64,000 bases of DNA from Acidimicrobiales bacterium. Its GTDB lineage: Bacteria; Actinomycetota; Acidimicrobiia; Acidimicrobiales; Aldehydirespiratoraceae. Made by a program: the position numbers and the translations under genes. The notes below the pieces were generated by a model. It saw only the letters and a list, made by a program, of their open reading frames with translations, was not told the DNA's origin and searched no databases. The stretch is from positions 1-64,000 of the forward strand of contig JAJCXY010000038.1 of the NCBI GenBank assembly GCA_029263215.1, written 5' to 3'. How positions within the stretch are numbered: position 1 is the first letter of the stretch; every line of letters starts with the position of its first letter. Shown in pieces: positions 9,874 to 18,781 of this stretch.

Positions 9874-10743
9874 ATGGATCGAGCCCTCGCAATCGACATC
9901 GGCGGCACCAAATTCGAGGTCGCCACTGTCGACGCCGACGGAGTCGTCCACGACCGGCTCAGGGTCGGATCCAGCGATGCGGTCGAAGGCGAGGAGCTCT
10001 TCTCTCGACTCATCGACTTGGTCGAGCAGATCGACACCACCGACACGGTGGTCTGTGGTGTGGGTTCCGGTGGCCCCATGACCCGCGGCGGCTTCGAGAT
10101 CTCGCCTCTCAACATCGCGGCCTGGAGACGTTTCCCGCTCCAACCCCGTCTCGCGGAACTGACTGGACTCCCGACCTTCGTCGACAACGACGCCAAGGCT
10201 CTCGCTCTGGCCGAGGCGTGGAAGGGGGCCGCGGTCGGCGAGCAGAACTTCATCGCCATTGTGGTCTCAACCGGTGTGGGCGGTGGGATCGTCCTCGACG
10301 GACGTCTCCTCGACGGTGATGACGGTAACGCTGGGCACATAGGACATATGGTCGTGGTGCCGGACGGGACGCCATTACCCGACCACGTTCCGGGCGTGCT
10401 CGAAGCAGAGTCTTCGGGCACTGCGATCGCGTTCAGAACAGGCCGGCCCGCAGCCGAGGCCGAGAGCGACGAGATCGAACGCGCCGGCACCCTTGTCGGT
10501 CGAGCGGTCGGGTCGGTGGCGAACCTCCTCGATCTCCCCTTGGCGGTGGTGGCGGGCTCGGTGGCGCTCGGTTTCGGCGATCCCTTTTTTGCCGCCGCTC
10601 AAGTCGAGGTGGATCGAGTGGCGGCGCTGCAGTATTCCATCGGCACGCGAATCATCCCCGCTGCGCTCGGAAGCGATGGTCCGATCATCGGCGCTGCCGC
10701 GGTGGGCTTTCGCGGCTTAGGCCAGGATATGGGTGTGCGATGA
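9874..10743 (+). CDS. ROK family protein (glucokinase-like)
   Basis: ALAIDIGGTKFEVA, FVDNDAKALALAEAWKGAA, VVSTGVGGGIVLDG, GNAGHIGHMVV. The Cys-rich ROK zinc motif is absent. Confidence 0.88.
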   Translation: MDRALAIDIGGTKFEVATVDADGVVHDRLRVGSSDAVEGEELFSRLIDLVEQIDTTDTVVCGVGSGGPMTRGGFEISPLNIAAWRRFPLQPRLAELTGLPTFVDNDAKALALAEAWKGAAVGEQNFIAIVVSTGVGGGIVLDGRLLDGDDGNAGHIGHMVVVPDGTPLPDHVPGVLEAESSGTAIAFRTGRPAAEAESDEIERAGTLVGRAVGSVANLLDLPLAVVAGSVALGFGDPFFAAAQVEVDRVAALQYSIGTRIIPAALGSDGPIIGAAAVGFRGLGQDMGVR

Positions 10744-11000
10744 GACCTGCCCAGACCTTCGCGGTGGGCGTGCGGGCCGTGCTGTTCCATCCAAGCCTCT
10801 GGCGCACCGCCATCGGACAGGCGCGCCGATTCGCTCCCGACGGCTGGTGGCGGCGGAGGCCGTTCCTGCCGGTTCCCGACCCTGAGCTGTTGCGTTTCCG
10901 GGCGGTCACCCAATACGGCGACCCAGACCATCCGCCGACGGTGGGCGACCTGGTTGCCTGGCTCAGGTGGTGCAAGTCCGAGAATCAGCGCCGGGCCTGA
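10740..11000 (+). CDS. Conserved hypothetical protein, 86 aa
   Basis: ATGA overlap with ROK stop; MRPAQTFAVGVRAVLFHPSLWRTAIGQARR. Confidence 0.7.
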   Translation: MRPAQTFAVGVRAVLFHPSLWRTAIGQARRFAPDGWWRRRPFLPVPDPELLRFRAVTQYGDPDHPPTVGDLVAWLRWCKSENQRRA

Positions 11001-11015
11001 GGCTAGTTTCTCCCA

Positions 11016-11522
11016 ATGGCTGGAGTGCTCGTTCTCAACGCAACCTACGAGCCGCTCGCCGTGGTGAGCATTCGGCGAGGGATCTGCCTGGTTCTTTCCG
11101 AACGCGTCGAGCTGATCGCCAGTAGCGGTCGCCTTGTGCGCAGCGAGCGCCTCAGCCTGAGAGAGCCATCGGTCGTTCGTCTGGCTCGCTTCGTGTCGGT
11201 GCCCTATCAGCGCCATCGGTCGCCGAGCCGACGAGGCGTTTTCGCGCGCGACCGGCATCGCTGTCAATACTGCGAGGCGGCGGCCGAGACACTCGATCAC
11301 GTCGTTCCTCGCAGCCGTGGCGGTCTCCACACCTGGGAGAACCTGGTGGCGGCCTGTCGCCGCTGCAATGCGGTGAAGCGCGATCGCCTGCTACCCGACA
11401 CCGCGATGAGGCTGGCTTCTCGCCCCGGACCTCCGCCGCCATCCACCTGGATTGAGGTGGCCATTGGCGCGATTCCCGACTCGTGGGAGCCATATCTGCA
11501 GGATCACCGCCGATCGGCGTGA
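11016..11522 (+). CDS. HNH endonuclease family protein
   Basis: [45 protein letters not shown]. Confidence 0.9.
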   Translation: MAGVLVLNATYEPLAVVSIRRGICLVLSERVELIASSGRLVRSERLSLREPSVVRLARFVSVPYQRHRSPSRRGVFARDRHRCQYCEAAAETLDHVVPRSRGGLHTWENLVAACRRCNAVKRDRLLPDTAMRLASRPGPPPPSTWIEVAIGAIPDSWEPYLQDHRRSA

Positions 11523-12193
11523 CCTCCTCGGTGCCCGGCTGGACGGTTGAGACTTCCTCGGGCCCAGCCGCGACCCTCCACCAACCCGCTGCTCCGAAAT
11601 GCGCCGTGCGCACTATTCGGTTGCTCGACGTCGACCAGCCGACCCTGGTGCTGGGAAGTTCTCAACGCGACGACGTCGTCGATCCTGATGCGGCTTCTCG
11701 CTCTGGCCTGGTTGTGACTCGACGTCGCAGTGGGGGTGGAGCAGTGCTACTGCTGCCCGGGGAGCAGGTCTGGATCGACGTGTGGATCCCACGAGGCGAT
11801 TCGCTGTGGCACGACGATGTGGCTCGGGGCGCCGACTGGGTGGGCGACACCTGGGCCCGGGCGCTGGGGAGTTTCGAGACGATGGAACTCGAGGTACATC
11901 GTGGCGGGCTGGTGGCAAGGCCATGGTCTGAGCTGGTGTGCTTCGCAGGGCTGGGACCCGGTGAGGTATTCGCCGGCACTCACAAGTACGTGGGTGTGAG
12001 CCAGCGCAGGACTCGAGGATGGATTCGTGTCCAGACCATGGTGCACCGACGATTCCGGCCCGAGCTCAGCGTGGCTGCGCTGAAGCTGACGGCGCAGCAG
12101 CGACGCACGGCCGCCGCCCATCTGGCATCGGTGGTGGGCGTCGTCGGCGATGTGGCCGTCACCGAAGTGCTGCTGGCCAACCTTCCCGCCTAG
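11519..12193 (+). CDS. Lipoate-protein ligase A family protein (BPL/LPL catalytic domain)
   Basis: [39 protein letters not shown] (candidate catalytic Lys); GTG start overlapping HNH stop. Confidence 0.78.
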   Translation: MTSSVPGWTVETSSGPAATLHQPAAPKCAVRTIRLLDVDQPTLVLGSSQRDDVVDPDAASRSGLVVTRRRSGGGAVLLLPGEQVWIDVWIPRGDSLWHDDVARGADWVGDTWARALGSFETMELEVHRGGLVARPWSELVCFAGLGPGEVFAGTHKYVGVSQRRTRGWIRVQTMVHRRFRPELSVAALKLTAQQRRTAAAHLASVVGVVGDVAVTEVLLANLPA

Positions 12194-12256
12194 CCAGAGC
12201 GCCAGGGGTTCATGTCGCGGGTGACGTGGGGGGTCATGTCGGGGAGCGATTCGCGC

Positions 12257-12270
12257 CGAACGTGCGTTCG
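12257..12270. promoter_or_regulatory. LexA/SOS-box-like palindrome CGAAC-GTGC-GTTCG
   Basis: Exact CGAAC(N4)GTTCG, the core of the actinobacterial LexA operator; intergenic, about 25 bp upstream of the candidate mraZ -35. Confidence 0.5.
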
Positions 12271-12295
12271 TTCGCGCTCTGAGTGGAGGAATCGC

Positions 12296-12325
12296 TTGCG
12301 AGAAGGGAGGCAAAAGGGGTAATGT
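12296..12325 (+). promoter_or_regulatory. Candidate sigma70-like promoter of mraZ/dcw operon
   Basis: TTGCGA (12296-12301), 18 bp, TAATGT (12320-12325). Confidence 0.45.
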
Positions 12326-12399
12326 GGAGAGCAGTGGAGGACTAGGGAGAACCCGGGAGACCTGAGGGGTCATCGGGGGACGCTTGGAACTCCAGGGAG
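12304..12399 (+). promoter_or_regulatory. MraZ-box-like operator array: ten NNGGRG elements at 10-bp spacing
   Basis: AGGGAG 12304, AAGGGG 12314, GTGGAG 12324, GTGGAG 12334, AGGGAG 12344, CGGGAG 12354, GAGGGG 12364, CGGGGG 12374, TTGGAA 12384 (degenerate), AGGGAG 12394; immediately upstream of mraZ. Confidence 0.75.
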
Positions 12400-12436
12400 T
12401 CGAAGCAAGACCGCACGACAGGAGAGGAGGGATCCA

Positions 12437-12874
12437 ATGGCACGATTCGTGGGCAATTTCGAACACACGATCGACGACAAGGGCCGCCTGATCCTTCCTG
12501 CCTCGTTTCGAGCCAAGCTGGCCGAAGGCGCGTTCATCACGCCCCTCGACCACTGCCTGGCGATCCTCCCCGCCGAGGAGTTCGACCGTATGGCCGACCG
12601 ACTCCAGGAGCAGGTGGCTGCGGGCGAGGTCGGCGTGAATGCACTTCGCCACTTCGCCAGCCAGGCCGACGAAGTCACACCCGATTCACAGGGAAGGGTG
12701 CGACTCTTGCCCCATCTCCGCGATCTGGTGGGACTCGACCGCCACGTGATCGTCACCGGCGCACTCCGCCGAATCGAGATCTGGGACCCCGACCGCTGGT
12801 CTGGTGTCTCACCGGACGGAGCCGAGAAGTTGGCCGCAGCCATCGAACGCGGCCACGGCCTCGGTCCCACCTGA
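12437..12874 (+). CDS. mraZ: Transcriptional regulator MraZ
   Basis: FVGNFEHTIDDKGRLILPASFR and second half DSQGRVRLLPHLRD (two DxxxR motifs); AGGAGAGGAGG upstream. Confidence 0.96.
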   Translation: MARFVGNFEHTIDDKGRLILPASFRAKLAEGAFITPLDHCLAILPAEEFDRMADRLQEQVAAGEVGVNALRHFASQADEVTPDSQGRVRLLPHLRDLVGLDRHVIVTGALRRIEIWDPDRWSGVSPDGAEKLAAAIERGHGLGPT

Positions 12875-12956
12875 CCACCTGTGTCGGCACCTGCCGGCAC
12901 CCGACACCACCCACGACGAGAGGAACCAACCAAGCGCAGAGCCGCAACGAACGATC

Positions 12957-13074
12957 CGAACATCTGCAGTCTTCCGATCAGTAAATGGAAGACCCGTACT
13001 CCGCCCGCTTGCCATTAGCTCGACCGGGGAGAAATCCCGGCGTGCGCCGCTGATCGGGAGACTGCAGATGTTCG
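12957..13074 (+). ncRNA. Candidate cis-regulatory structured leader of rsmH (25-bp stem, 68-nt loop)
   Basis: CGAACATCTGCAGTCTTCCGATCAG (12957-12981) pairs with CTGATCGGGAGACTGCAGATGTTCG (13050-13074), one G.U pair; nested hairpin CCGGGG-AGAAA-TCCCGG (13024-13040). Confidence 0.65.
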
Positions 13075-14099
13075 ATTCGAGCCTTGTGGCCACTCGATCT
13101 GGTTGGTGCTTTGAACCGATGACCGACAGCGGCGACATCCCCACGGCGGAGAGCGAGGCCTCGCCTCGATTTGAACACGTGCCCGTCATGTGCGACGAGG
13201 TGCTCGACGTTCTCGCCGAGGTACCCCCCGGTCTGGTGGTCGATGCCACCCTCGGCGGGGGCGGCCACTCCGCTGCCCTGCTCGCGGCCAACGATCACCT
13301 GTCGATCCTGGGCCTCGACCGCGATGAGATGGCCCTTCAGGCCGCAGCGAAGCGACTCGCACCGTACGGTGATCGGGTCGCCGTGCGCCACGCCCGTTTC
13401 GATGACTTGGAAGCAACCGTTCGATCCCTGGGCCACACGAGAGTCTCGGGTTGCCTGTTCGATCTGGGTGTCAGCTCACCCCAACTCGACCTGGCGGAAA
13501 GGGGCTTCAGCTTCCGCAACGACGGCCCCCTCGACATGAGGATGGACCGCAGCCGGGGTCGTACCGCCGCCGACCTCGTCAACACCGCCGATGAGAGGAC
13601 GCTGGCCGGGATTCTGCGTCACAACGGCGACGAGCGTCACGCCGTTCGCATCGTTCGCGCGATCCTGGCCAATCGGCCGATATCCACCACCGCCGAACTC
13701 GCCGAGATCGTCCGTGATGCCGTTCCGGCGCCGGCACGACGCAAGGGTGGCCATCCTGCCCGGCGCACCTTCCAGGCGATTCGAATCGAGATCAACGACG
13801 AGCTGGCGATCCTCGCCGACGCGATCGGCCAGGCCATCGACCTGCTCGCGCCGCGCGGTCGATGTGCTGTCCTGGCCTACCACTCCGGAGAAGACCGGAT
13901 CGTGAAGCGCCTGTTTCGGCACGCCGCGGGCGAGGTTCCACCTCCCCGACCCGATCTCCCGCCGCCGCCCGGCGTGGTGGCCGAAGTCCGCCTGCTCTGG
14001 AGGGGAGCGGCCAAGCCGAGCGCCGCCGAGATCGACCGAAACCCGCGTTCCGAAGCGGCCCGTTTCCGCGCTGTCGAGAAGCTGGTGGAGGCGGCCTGA
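13068..14099 (+). CDS. rsmH: 16S rRNA (cytosine(1402)-N(4))-methyltransferase (MraW)
   Basis: HVPVMCDEVLDVL, DATLGGGGHSAALL, GLDRDEMAL, FDLGVSSPQLD, LAYHSGEDRIVK. ATG at 13068 has GGGAG 7 nt upstream; alternative ATG at 13119 lacks a clear SD. Confidence 0.93.
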   Translation: MFDSSLVATRSGWCFEPMTDSGDIPTAESEASPRFEHVPVMCDEVLDVLAEVPPGLVVDATLGGGGHSAALLAANDHLSILGLDRDEMALQAAAKRLAPYGDRVAVRHARFDDLEATVRSLGHTRVSGCLFDLGVSSPQLDLAERGFSFRNDGPLDMRMDRSRGRTAADLVNTADERTLAGILRHNGDERHAVRIVRAILANRPISTTAELAEIVRDAVPAPARRKGGHPARRTFQAIRIEINDELAILADAIGQAIDLLAPRGRCAVLAYHSGEDRIVKRLFRHAAGEVPPPRPDLPPPPGVVAEVRLLWRGAAKPSAAEIDRNPRSEAARFRAVEKLVEAA

Positions 14100-14524
14100 T
14101 GGCACAGACCAGACCCGCCCCCGTACGCACCGCTGCTCGTCCAGCGCGCCAGCCCTCACCCCGCCAAGCCCCGCTCAGGGTCGTTCGGCCCGACGATCGG
14201 GCGCGCACCGTCGGTGTGATGAGCACCGTCTTCGTGATGCTGATCTTCACCACCCTCTTCGCGGTGGCCGGACTACATGCCGTCCTCGTGCAGACCCAGG
14301 CCGAAATCGATGCGATCCACACTGAAAACAGCGCACTGGAGAAGGAGCGCAACAGCCTCCTGGCGTCGCAGGCCTGGCACGATTCGCCCGAGGGCCTCGA
14401 AGAACTCGCCTTGGGAGCCGGACTCGTTCCCGCAGGTGAAGTACTGATGCTCGCACCCGTACCGATCGGAGCCCTTCGTGCTCCAGAATCGGTCGATCCC
14501 TTCGCAGGAGTGGGCGCAGGGTGA
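14099..14524 (+). CDS. FtsL-like bitopic septum protein
   Basis: Position between rsmH and ftsI; one TM helix followed by coiled coil TQAEIDAIHTENSALEKERNSLL. Confidence 0.7.
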   Translation: MAQTRPAPVRTAARPARQPSPRQAPLRVVRPDDRARTVGVMSTVFVMLIFTTLFAVAGLHAVLVQTQAEIDAIHTENSALEKERNSLLASQAWHDSPEGLEELALGAGLVPAGEVLMLAPVPIGALRAPESVDPFAGVGAG

Positions 14525-16344
14525 CGGGACGCGCCCGCCGCCCCGCAACGAATCGATCGCGAACAGTCGTTCCCGCCCGTCCGATGGTGAACCGCCATCG
14601 TGTCTACGTGGTGGCGCTCTGCTTTGCCATGGTGTTCGGACTGTTCGGATACCGCCTGGTCGATCTCCAAGTCACCCCCGACCCCGCCCTCGCTGCAGGG
14701 ATCGGCCATCGGGTTCGTACGGTCGAGCTGGCCGCGCCTCGGGGAGAGATCGTCGACCGACAGGGCCGCATCTTCGCCCTCTCGCTCCCTGCTTCGACAG
14801 TGGTGGTCGATCCCCGACTCGTCGCTGCGGAGCGCGTGCCGCATCTGGTGGCCCAACTCGAGCCCCTCGTGTCGACGGCGCCGGAGGTCCTGACCCGTCG
14901 CCTCACGAGTGACGCTCATTTCGCCTACATCGATCGCCAGCTCGATCCTGATGTCGGGGCCCAGATCTACGACCTCGATCTCCCCGGCCTCCGACTCGAG
15001 GAAGAAGCCCGTCGCGAACACCCCAACGGAAGCTGCTCGGGTGTGGCGGTTGTCGGCCGGGTCGACATCGACCACATCGGTATCAGCGGACTCGAGGAGT
15101 CGTACAACGAGTCGCTCACCGGCGTGAGCGGACAGAGCGTGCGTGAGGCAAGCGCCGACGGTTCCATCACCATCCCCGGCGGCGAGCAGGTCGTGAAGCC
15201 GGCTCGGCCGGGCACCGACCTCCGACTCACCCTCGACCGCAATGTGCAATACCAGGCCGAACAGATCCTGGCCGACGCGGTCGATGGTTCGGGCGGCTCA
15301 CTCGGGATCGTCATCGTCACCCTGCCCTCGACCGGAGAGATCATTGCGGCGGCGAACGTACTTCGCGACCCCGAGACGGGCGTGGTGAGCTGCACCACCA
15401 CCAACCTCTCGGCCATCTGGTCCTACGAGCCGGGCTCGATCGTGAAGCCCCTCACCATGTCGGGCGTGCTCGAAGCGGACCTGACGACCCCCGACGAAGC
15501 AATCGTGCTGCCCGACGTCATCGAGATTCCGATCGAGGATGGCCAGGTGAAAAGGTACGACGACTGGTTCGCGCACGACCAGTCGACCTACACGCCGACC
15601 GAGATCATCACCAAGTCGTCAAACATAGGCACCATGACCCTCGCCGGTCGACTGGGACCCGACGGGCTCTACCAGACCCTCGTCGACTTCGGCTTGGGCT
15701 CGCGAACTGCTCTGGGGTTCAAGGGCGAGGCGAACGGCATCCTCGACTCGCTCGATTCCAACGTGCTGGCTCTTCCTACGGTCTCGGTGGGTCAAGGTGT
15801 GGCCGTGACTGCGGTACAGATGATCCAGGCCTACAACACGATCGCCAATGGCGGCATGCACGTCGACCCGATCCTGGTCATGGACGACGTCGGCGACGGT
15901 GTAGCCCGGCGGGTGATCAGCGAGACCACCGCAGATGCCGTATACGACATGATGATGTCGGCGGTCCAAGAAGGCACCGGTGGTCGTGCCCAGCTGCCCG
16001 GCTACCGGGTGGCGGGGAAGACCGGTACAGCCTGGCAGCCGTGTGAAGACGGTGCCGGGTATGTGTGTGCCGACGGTGGGCGCCACTACACGGCCAGCTT
16101 CGCGGGGATCATAAGCAATGATCTCGGCCCCCAGCTCTCGGTGATCGTCATAGTCGACGACCCCCAGGGTTCGACCGGAGGCGGATCGGTCGCTGCGCCG
16201 GTGTTCGCCGATATCGCCGGCTACGCCGTCCGCCAGCTCCGTATTCCCCCTGCCAGTGGTACCGACGGGGGTGATCGGGTGCGGGCCACGGCAGCATCGG
16301 CGGTGGTGGAAGACGAGACGGTAGAAGAAGATGACGAAGCATGA
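14521..16344 (+). CDS. ftsI: Peptidoglycan transpeptidase FtsI/PBP3
   Basis: EPGSIVKPLTMSG (SxxK), TKSSNIGTM (SxN), VAGKTGTAW (KTG). Confidence 0.93.
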   Translation: MTGRARRPATNRSRTVVPARPMVNRHRVYVVALCFAMVFGLFGYRLVDLQVTPDPALAAGIGHRVRTVELAAPRGEIVDRQGRIFALSLPASTVVVDPRLVAAERVPHLVAQLEPLVSTAPEVLTRRLTSDAHFAYIDRQLDPDVGAQIYDLDLPGLRLEEEARREHPNGSCSGVAVVGRVDIDHIGISGLEESYNESLTGVSGQSVREASADGSITIPGGEQVVKPARPGTDLRLTLDRNVQYQAEQILADAVDGSGGSLGIVIVTLPSTGEIIAAANVLRDPETGVVSCTTTNLSAIWSYEPGSIVKPLTMSGVLEADLTTPDEAIVLPDVIEIPIEDGQVKRYDDWFAHDQSTYTPTEIITKSSNIGTMTLAGRLGPDGLYQTLVDFGLGSRTALGFKGEANGILDSLDSNVLALPTVSVGQGVAVTAVQMIQAYNTIANGGMHVDPILVMDDVGDGVARRVISETTADAVYDMMMSAVQEGTGGRAQLPGYRVAGKTGTAWQPCEDGAGYVCADGGRHYTASFAGIISNDLGPQLSVIVIVDDPQGSTGGGSVAAPVFADIAGYAVRQLRIPPASGTDGGDRVRATAASAVVEDETVEEDDEA

Positions 16345-17750
16345 GTGCTCGCTTTGATGAGATCGCCGCTGCACTCCGTGCGGCCGTGGTCGGTGCCGAT
16401 CGTTCGACGATCACGATAAGCGATGTCGAACACGACTCGCGAGAGGTCGAGCCAGGGTCGATGTTCGCGTGCATACCCGGAGCGATCACCGACGGGCACC
16501 TCCACGCGGCCAAGGCGGTGGAGGCCGGAGCGATCGCCCTCCTGGTGGACCATCCCCTCGATCTGGGAGTGCCGGAGATAGTCGTCGATGATGTTCGCGA
16601 GGTTGTCGGCCCGGTGGCATCGATGGTTCACGGCAATCCCAGCCGGGGGCTCGATGTGATCGGAGTGACCGGCACCAACGGCAAGACCACCACTGTCCGA
16701 CTCGTCGCCTCCTTGGTCGATCAGCTCGGTGGGTCCGCAGCGGAGATCGGCACCCTTACCGGTGTCCGCACCACACCGGAGGCACCAGAGCTCCAACGTC
16801 ACCTGAACGCGGCGAAGCACGCTGGTCACGACGTGGTCGCAATGGAGGTTTCGAGCCACGCGCTGGATCTCCACCGCGTCGACGGCACCCGATTCAAGGT
16901 GGCCGCCTTCACCAATCTCGGGGTCGATCACCTCGATCACCACGGTGGTCTCGACGCCTATTTCGAAGCCAAGGCGCGCCTCTTCAACCCTGCTCTGAGC
17001 GAGATGGCGGTGGTAAACGTGGCCAGCCCCGAAGGCCGGCGCCTCGCTGATCGACTCACCATCCCCGTGGTGGAGATCGACGATGCTTCCACCGACATCA
17101 GCCATCTCGGTGCCCTCACCAGCCGCTTCCAGTGGCGAGGTTTCGATGTCGAACTCCCTCTCGGGGGCGCGTTCAACGTGACCAACGCGGTTCTCGCGGC
17201 GGAGATCGTCGTCGCTCTCGGGCGTTCCCCGTCGGTAGTGGCCGAGGCGCTCACCGAGGTTCCCGCCGTGCCTGGACGCTTCGAGACGATCGACGGGGGC
17301 CAGACCTTCACCGTCATCGTCGACTATGCCCACACCCCTGATGGGCTCGCAGCGGTCCTCGAAGCGGCACGTGGGGTCACGGAGAAATCTCTCATAGTGG
17401 TGTTCGGCGCAGGGGGCGACCGTGACCGCCGCAAGCGTCCCCAAATGGGGGATGTGGTTCGCCAGCTCGCCGATCGAGTGGTGGTCACCAGCGATAATCC
17501 ACGCAATGAATCCCCTGAGGCCATCATCTCGGGCATCGTGTCGGGAATGGACAGCTCACCGGATCTGATCGAACCCGATCGCCGCGCCGCGATAAGGCAT
17601 GCGTTGGCCGGTGCGCGGCGGGGCGATGTGGTCCTGATCGCGGGCAAGGGACACGAAGCCACGCAGATCATCGGCGAGACGGTGCTCGACTTCGACGACC
17701 GCCTCGTGGCCCGAGAAGAGCTGAAGCGCGTGCTGGGGGCAGGTTCATGA
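16341..17750 (+). CDS. murE: UDP-MurNAc-tripeptide ligase (predicted meso-DAP-adding)
   Basis: VIGVTGTNGKTTTVRLV, DYAHTPDGL, TSDNPRNESPEAI (DNPR motif). Confidence 0.95.
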   Translation: MSARFDEIAAALRAAVVGADRSTITISDVEHDSREVEPGSMFACIPGAITDGHLHAAKAVEAGAIALLVDHPLDLGVPEIVVDDVREVVGPVASMVHGNPSRGLDVIGVTGTNGKTTTVRLVASLVDQLGGSAAEIGTLTGVRTTPEAPELQRHLNAAKHAGHDVVAMEVSSHALDLHRVDGTRFKVAAFTNLGVDHLDHHGGLDAYFEAKARLFNPALSEMAVVNVASPEGRRLADRLTIPVVEIDDASTDISHLGALTSRFQWRGFDVELPLGGAFNVTNAVLAAEIVVALGRSPSVVAEALTEVPAVPGRFETIDGGQTFTVIVDYAHTPDGLAAVLEAARGVTEKSLIVVFGAGGDRDRRKRPQMGDVVRQLADRVVVTSDNPRNESPEAIISGIVSGMDSSPDLIEPDRRAAIRHALAGARRGDVVLIAGKGHEATQIIGETVLDFDDRLVAREELKRVLGAGS

Positions 17751-18781
17751 CCCGCCTCCTGCTCGCCGGCGCAATCTCGGGCGTCATCTCCCTGTTCGGC
17801 ACCAAGGCCCTCATCAACTGGCTCACCCATCATCGGGTGGGCCAGCCCATCCGCGACGACGGTCCCGAAGGGCATCACACCAAGGCCGGTACGCCCACCA
17901 TGGGTGGCCTGGCGATAGTGGCCGGCACAGTTTCGGGCTACGTCGTGTCGGATCTGTTCGGCGGCATCTACACCCGCAGCGGCATTTTCGTCCTGTTGGC
18001 GATCATGGGTGGGGGAGCGGTCGGCCTCATGGACGACTGGATCAAGGTCGTCGCCGCCCGCAATCTCGGCCTCAACAAGAAGGCCAAGATGGTGGGCCTG
18101 CTCATTGTGGCGGTCGGCTTCGCGTTCTTGATGACCGAGTTCACCAACGTTCACACTTCGATCAGCTTCACCCGCTTCGACTCGCCCGGATGGGAGATAG
18201 GCCGAATCCTCTGGATGGCGTGGGCCGTCCTCCTCATCGTCGGCACCACCAATGCGGTCAACCTCACCGACGGCCTCGACGGCCTCGCCGCCGGGGCAGG
18301 TGCTTTCGCCTTCGCCGCTTTCATGTTCATCGGCTTCTGGCAGTTCCGCCATATCGATGTGTACGGCAACCCCCATGCCCTCGATCAGGCCGTCGTGGCG
18401 TCGGCCATGGTCGGTGGCATCATCGGCTTTCTCTGGTGGAACGCGCCGCCAGCCCAGATCTTCATGGGCGACACAGGCTCGCTGGCCATCGGTAGCGGTC
18501 TCGCTGCGCTTGCGCTCGCCACCCACACCCAACTCCTCCTCACGATCGTGGGCGGACTGTTCGTGGTGGAGACCGTGTCGGTGATCCTCCAGGTTGTGGT
18601 GTTCCGCCGTTTCGGGGGGCGACGCCTATTCCGGATGGCACCGATTCACCATCACTTCGAGCTGGCCGGCTGGCCTGAGACCACGGTTCTGGTGCGCCTC
18701 TGGTTGGTGTCGGGCCTGTGCACCGCGGTAGGTCTCGGCCTCTTCTACGCCGACGCGATCAGAGCGGGGATCACAGCCTGA
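17747..18781 (+). CDS. mraY: Phospho-MurNAc-pentapeptide transferase
   Basis: DGPEGHHTKAGTPTMGGLAI, LMDDWIKV, NAVNLTDGLDGLAAG, MGDTGSLAIG, RLFRMAPIHHHFELAGWPE. Confidence 0.97.
   Translation: MTRLLLAGAISGVISLFGTKALINWLTHHRVGQPIRDDGPEGHHTKAGTPTMGGLAIVAGTVSGYVVSDLFGGIYTRSGIFVLLAIMGGGAVGLMDDWIKVVAARNLGLNKKAKMVGLLIVAVGFAFLMTEFTNVHTSISFTRFDSPGWEIGRILWMAWAVLLIVGTTNAVNLTDGLDGLAAGAGAFAFAAFMFIGFWQFRHIDVYGNPHALDQAVVASAMVGGIIGFLWWNAPPAQIFMGDTGSLAIGSGLAALALATHTQLLLTIVGGLFVVETVSVILQVVVFRRFGGRRLFRMAPIHHHFELAGWPETTVLVRLWLVSGLCTAVGLGLFYADAIRAGITA

Noticed and set aside
12804-13067. Upstream extension of the rsmH ORF
   Set aside because: Runs over the mraZ end and the stem-loop; no SD and not MraW-like until after 13119, so best seen as open frame by chance.
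13792-15249. 485-aa minus-strand ORF
   Set aside because: Antisense to rsmH, ftsL-like and ftsI; no recognisable motifs.
16221-17444. 407-aa minus-strand ORF
   Set aside because: Antisense to murE; His/Asp/Arg-rich shadow translation with no domain.
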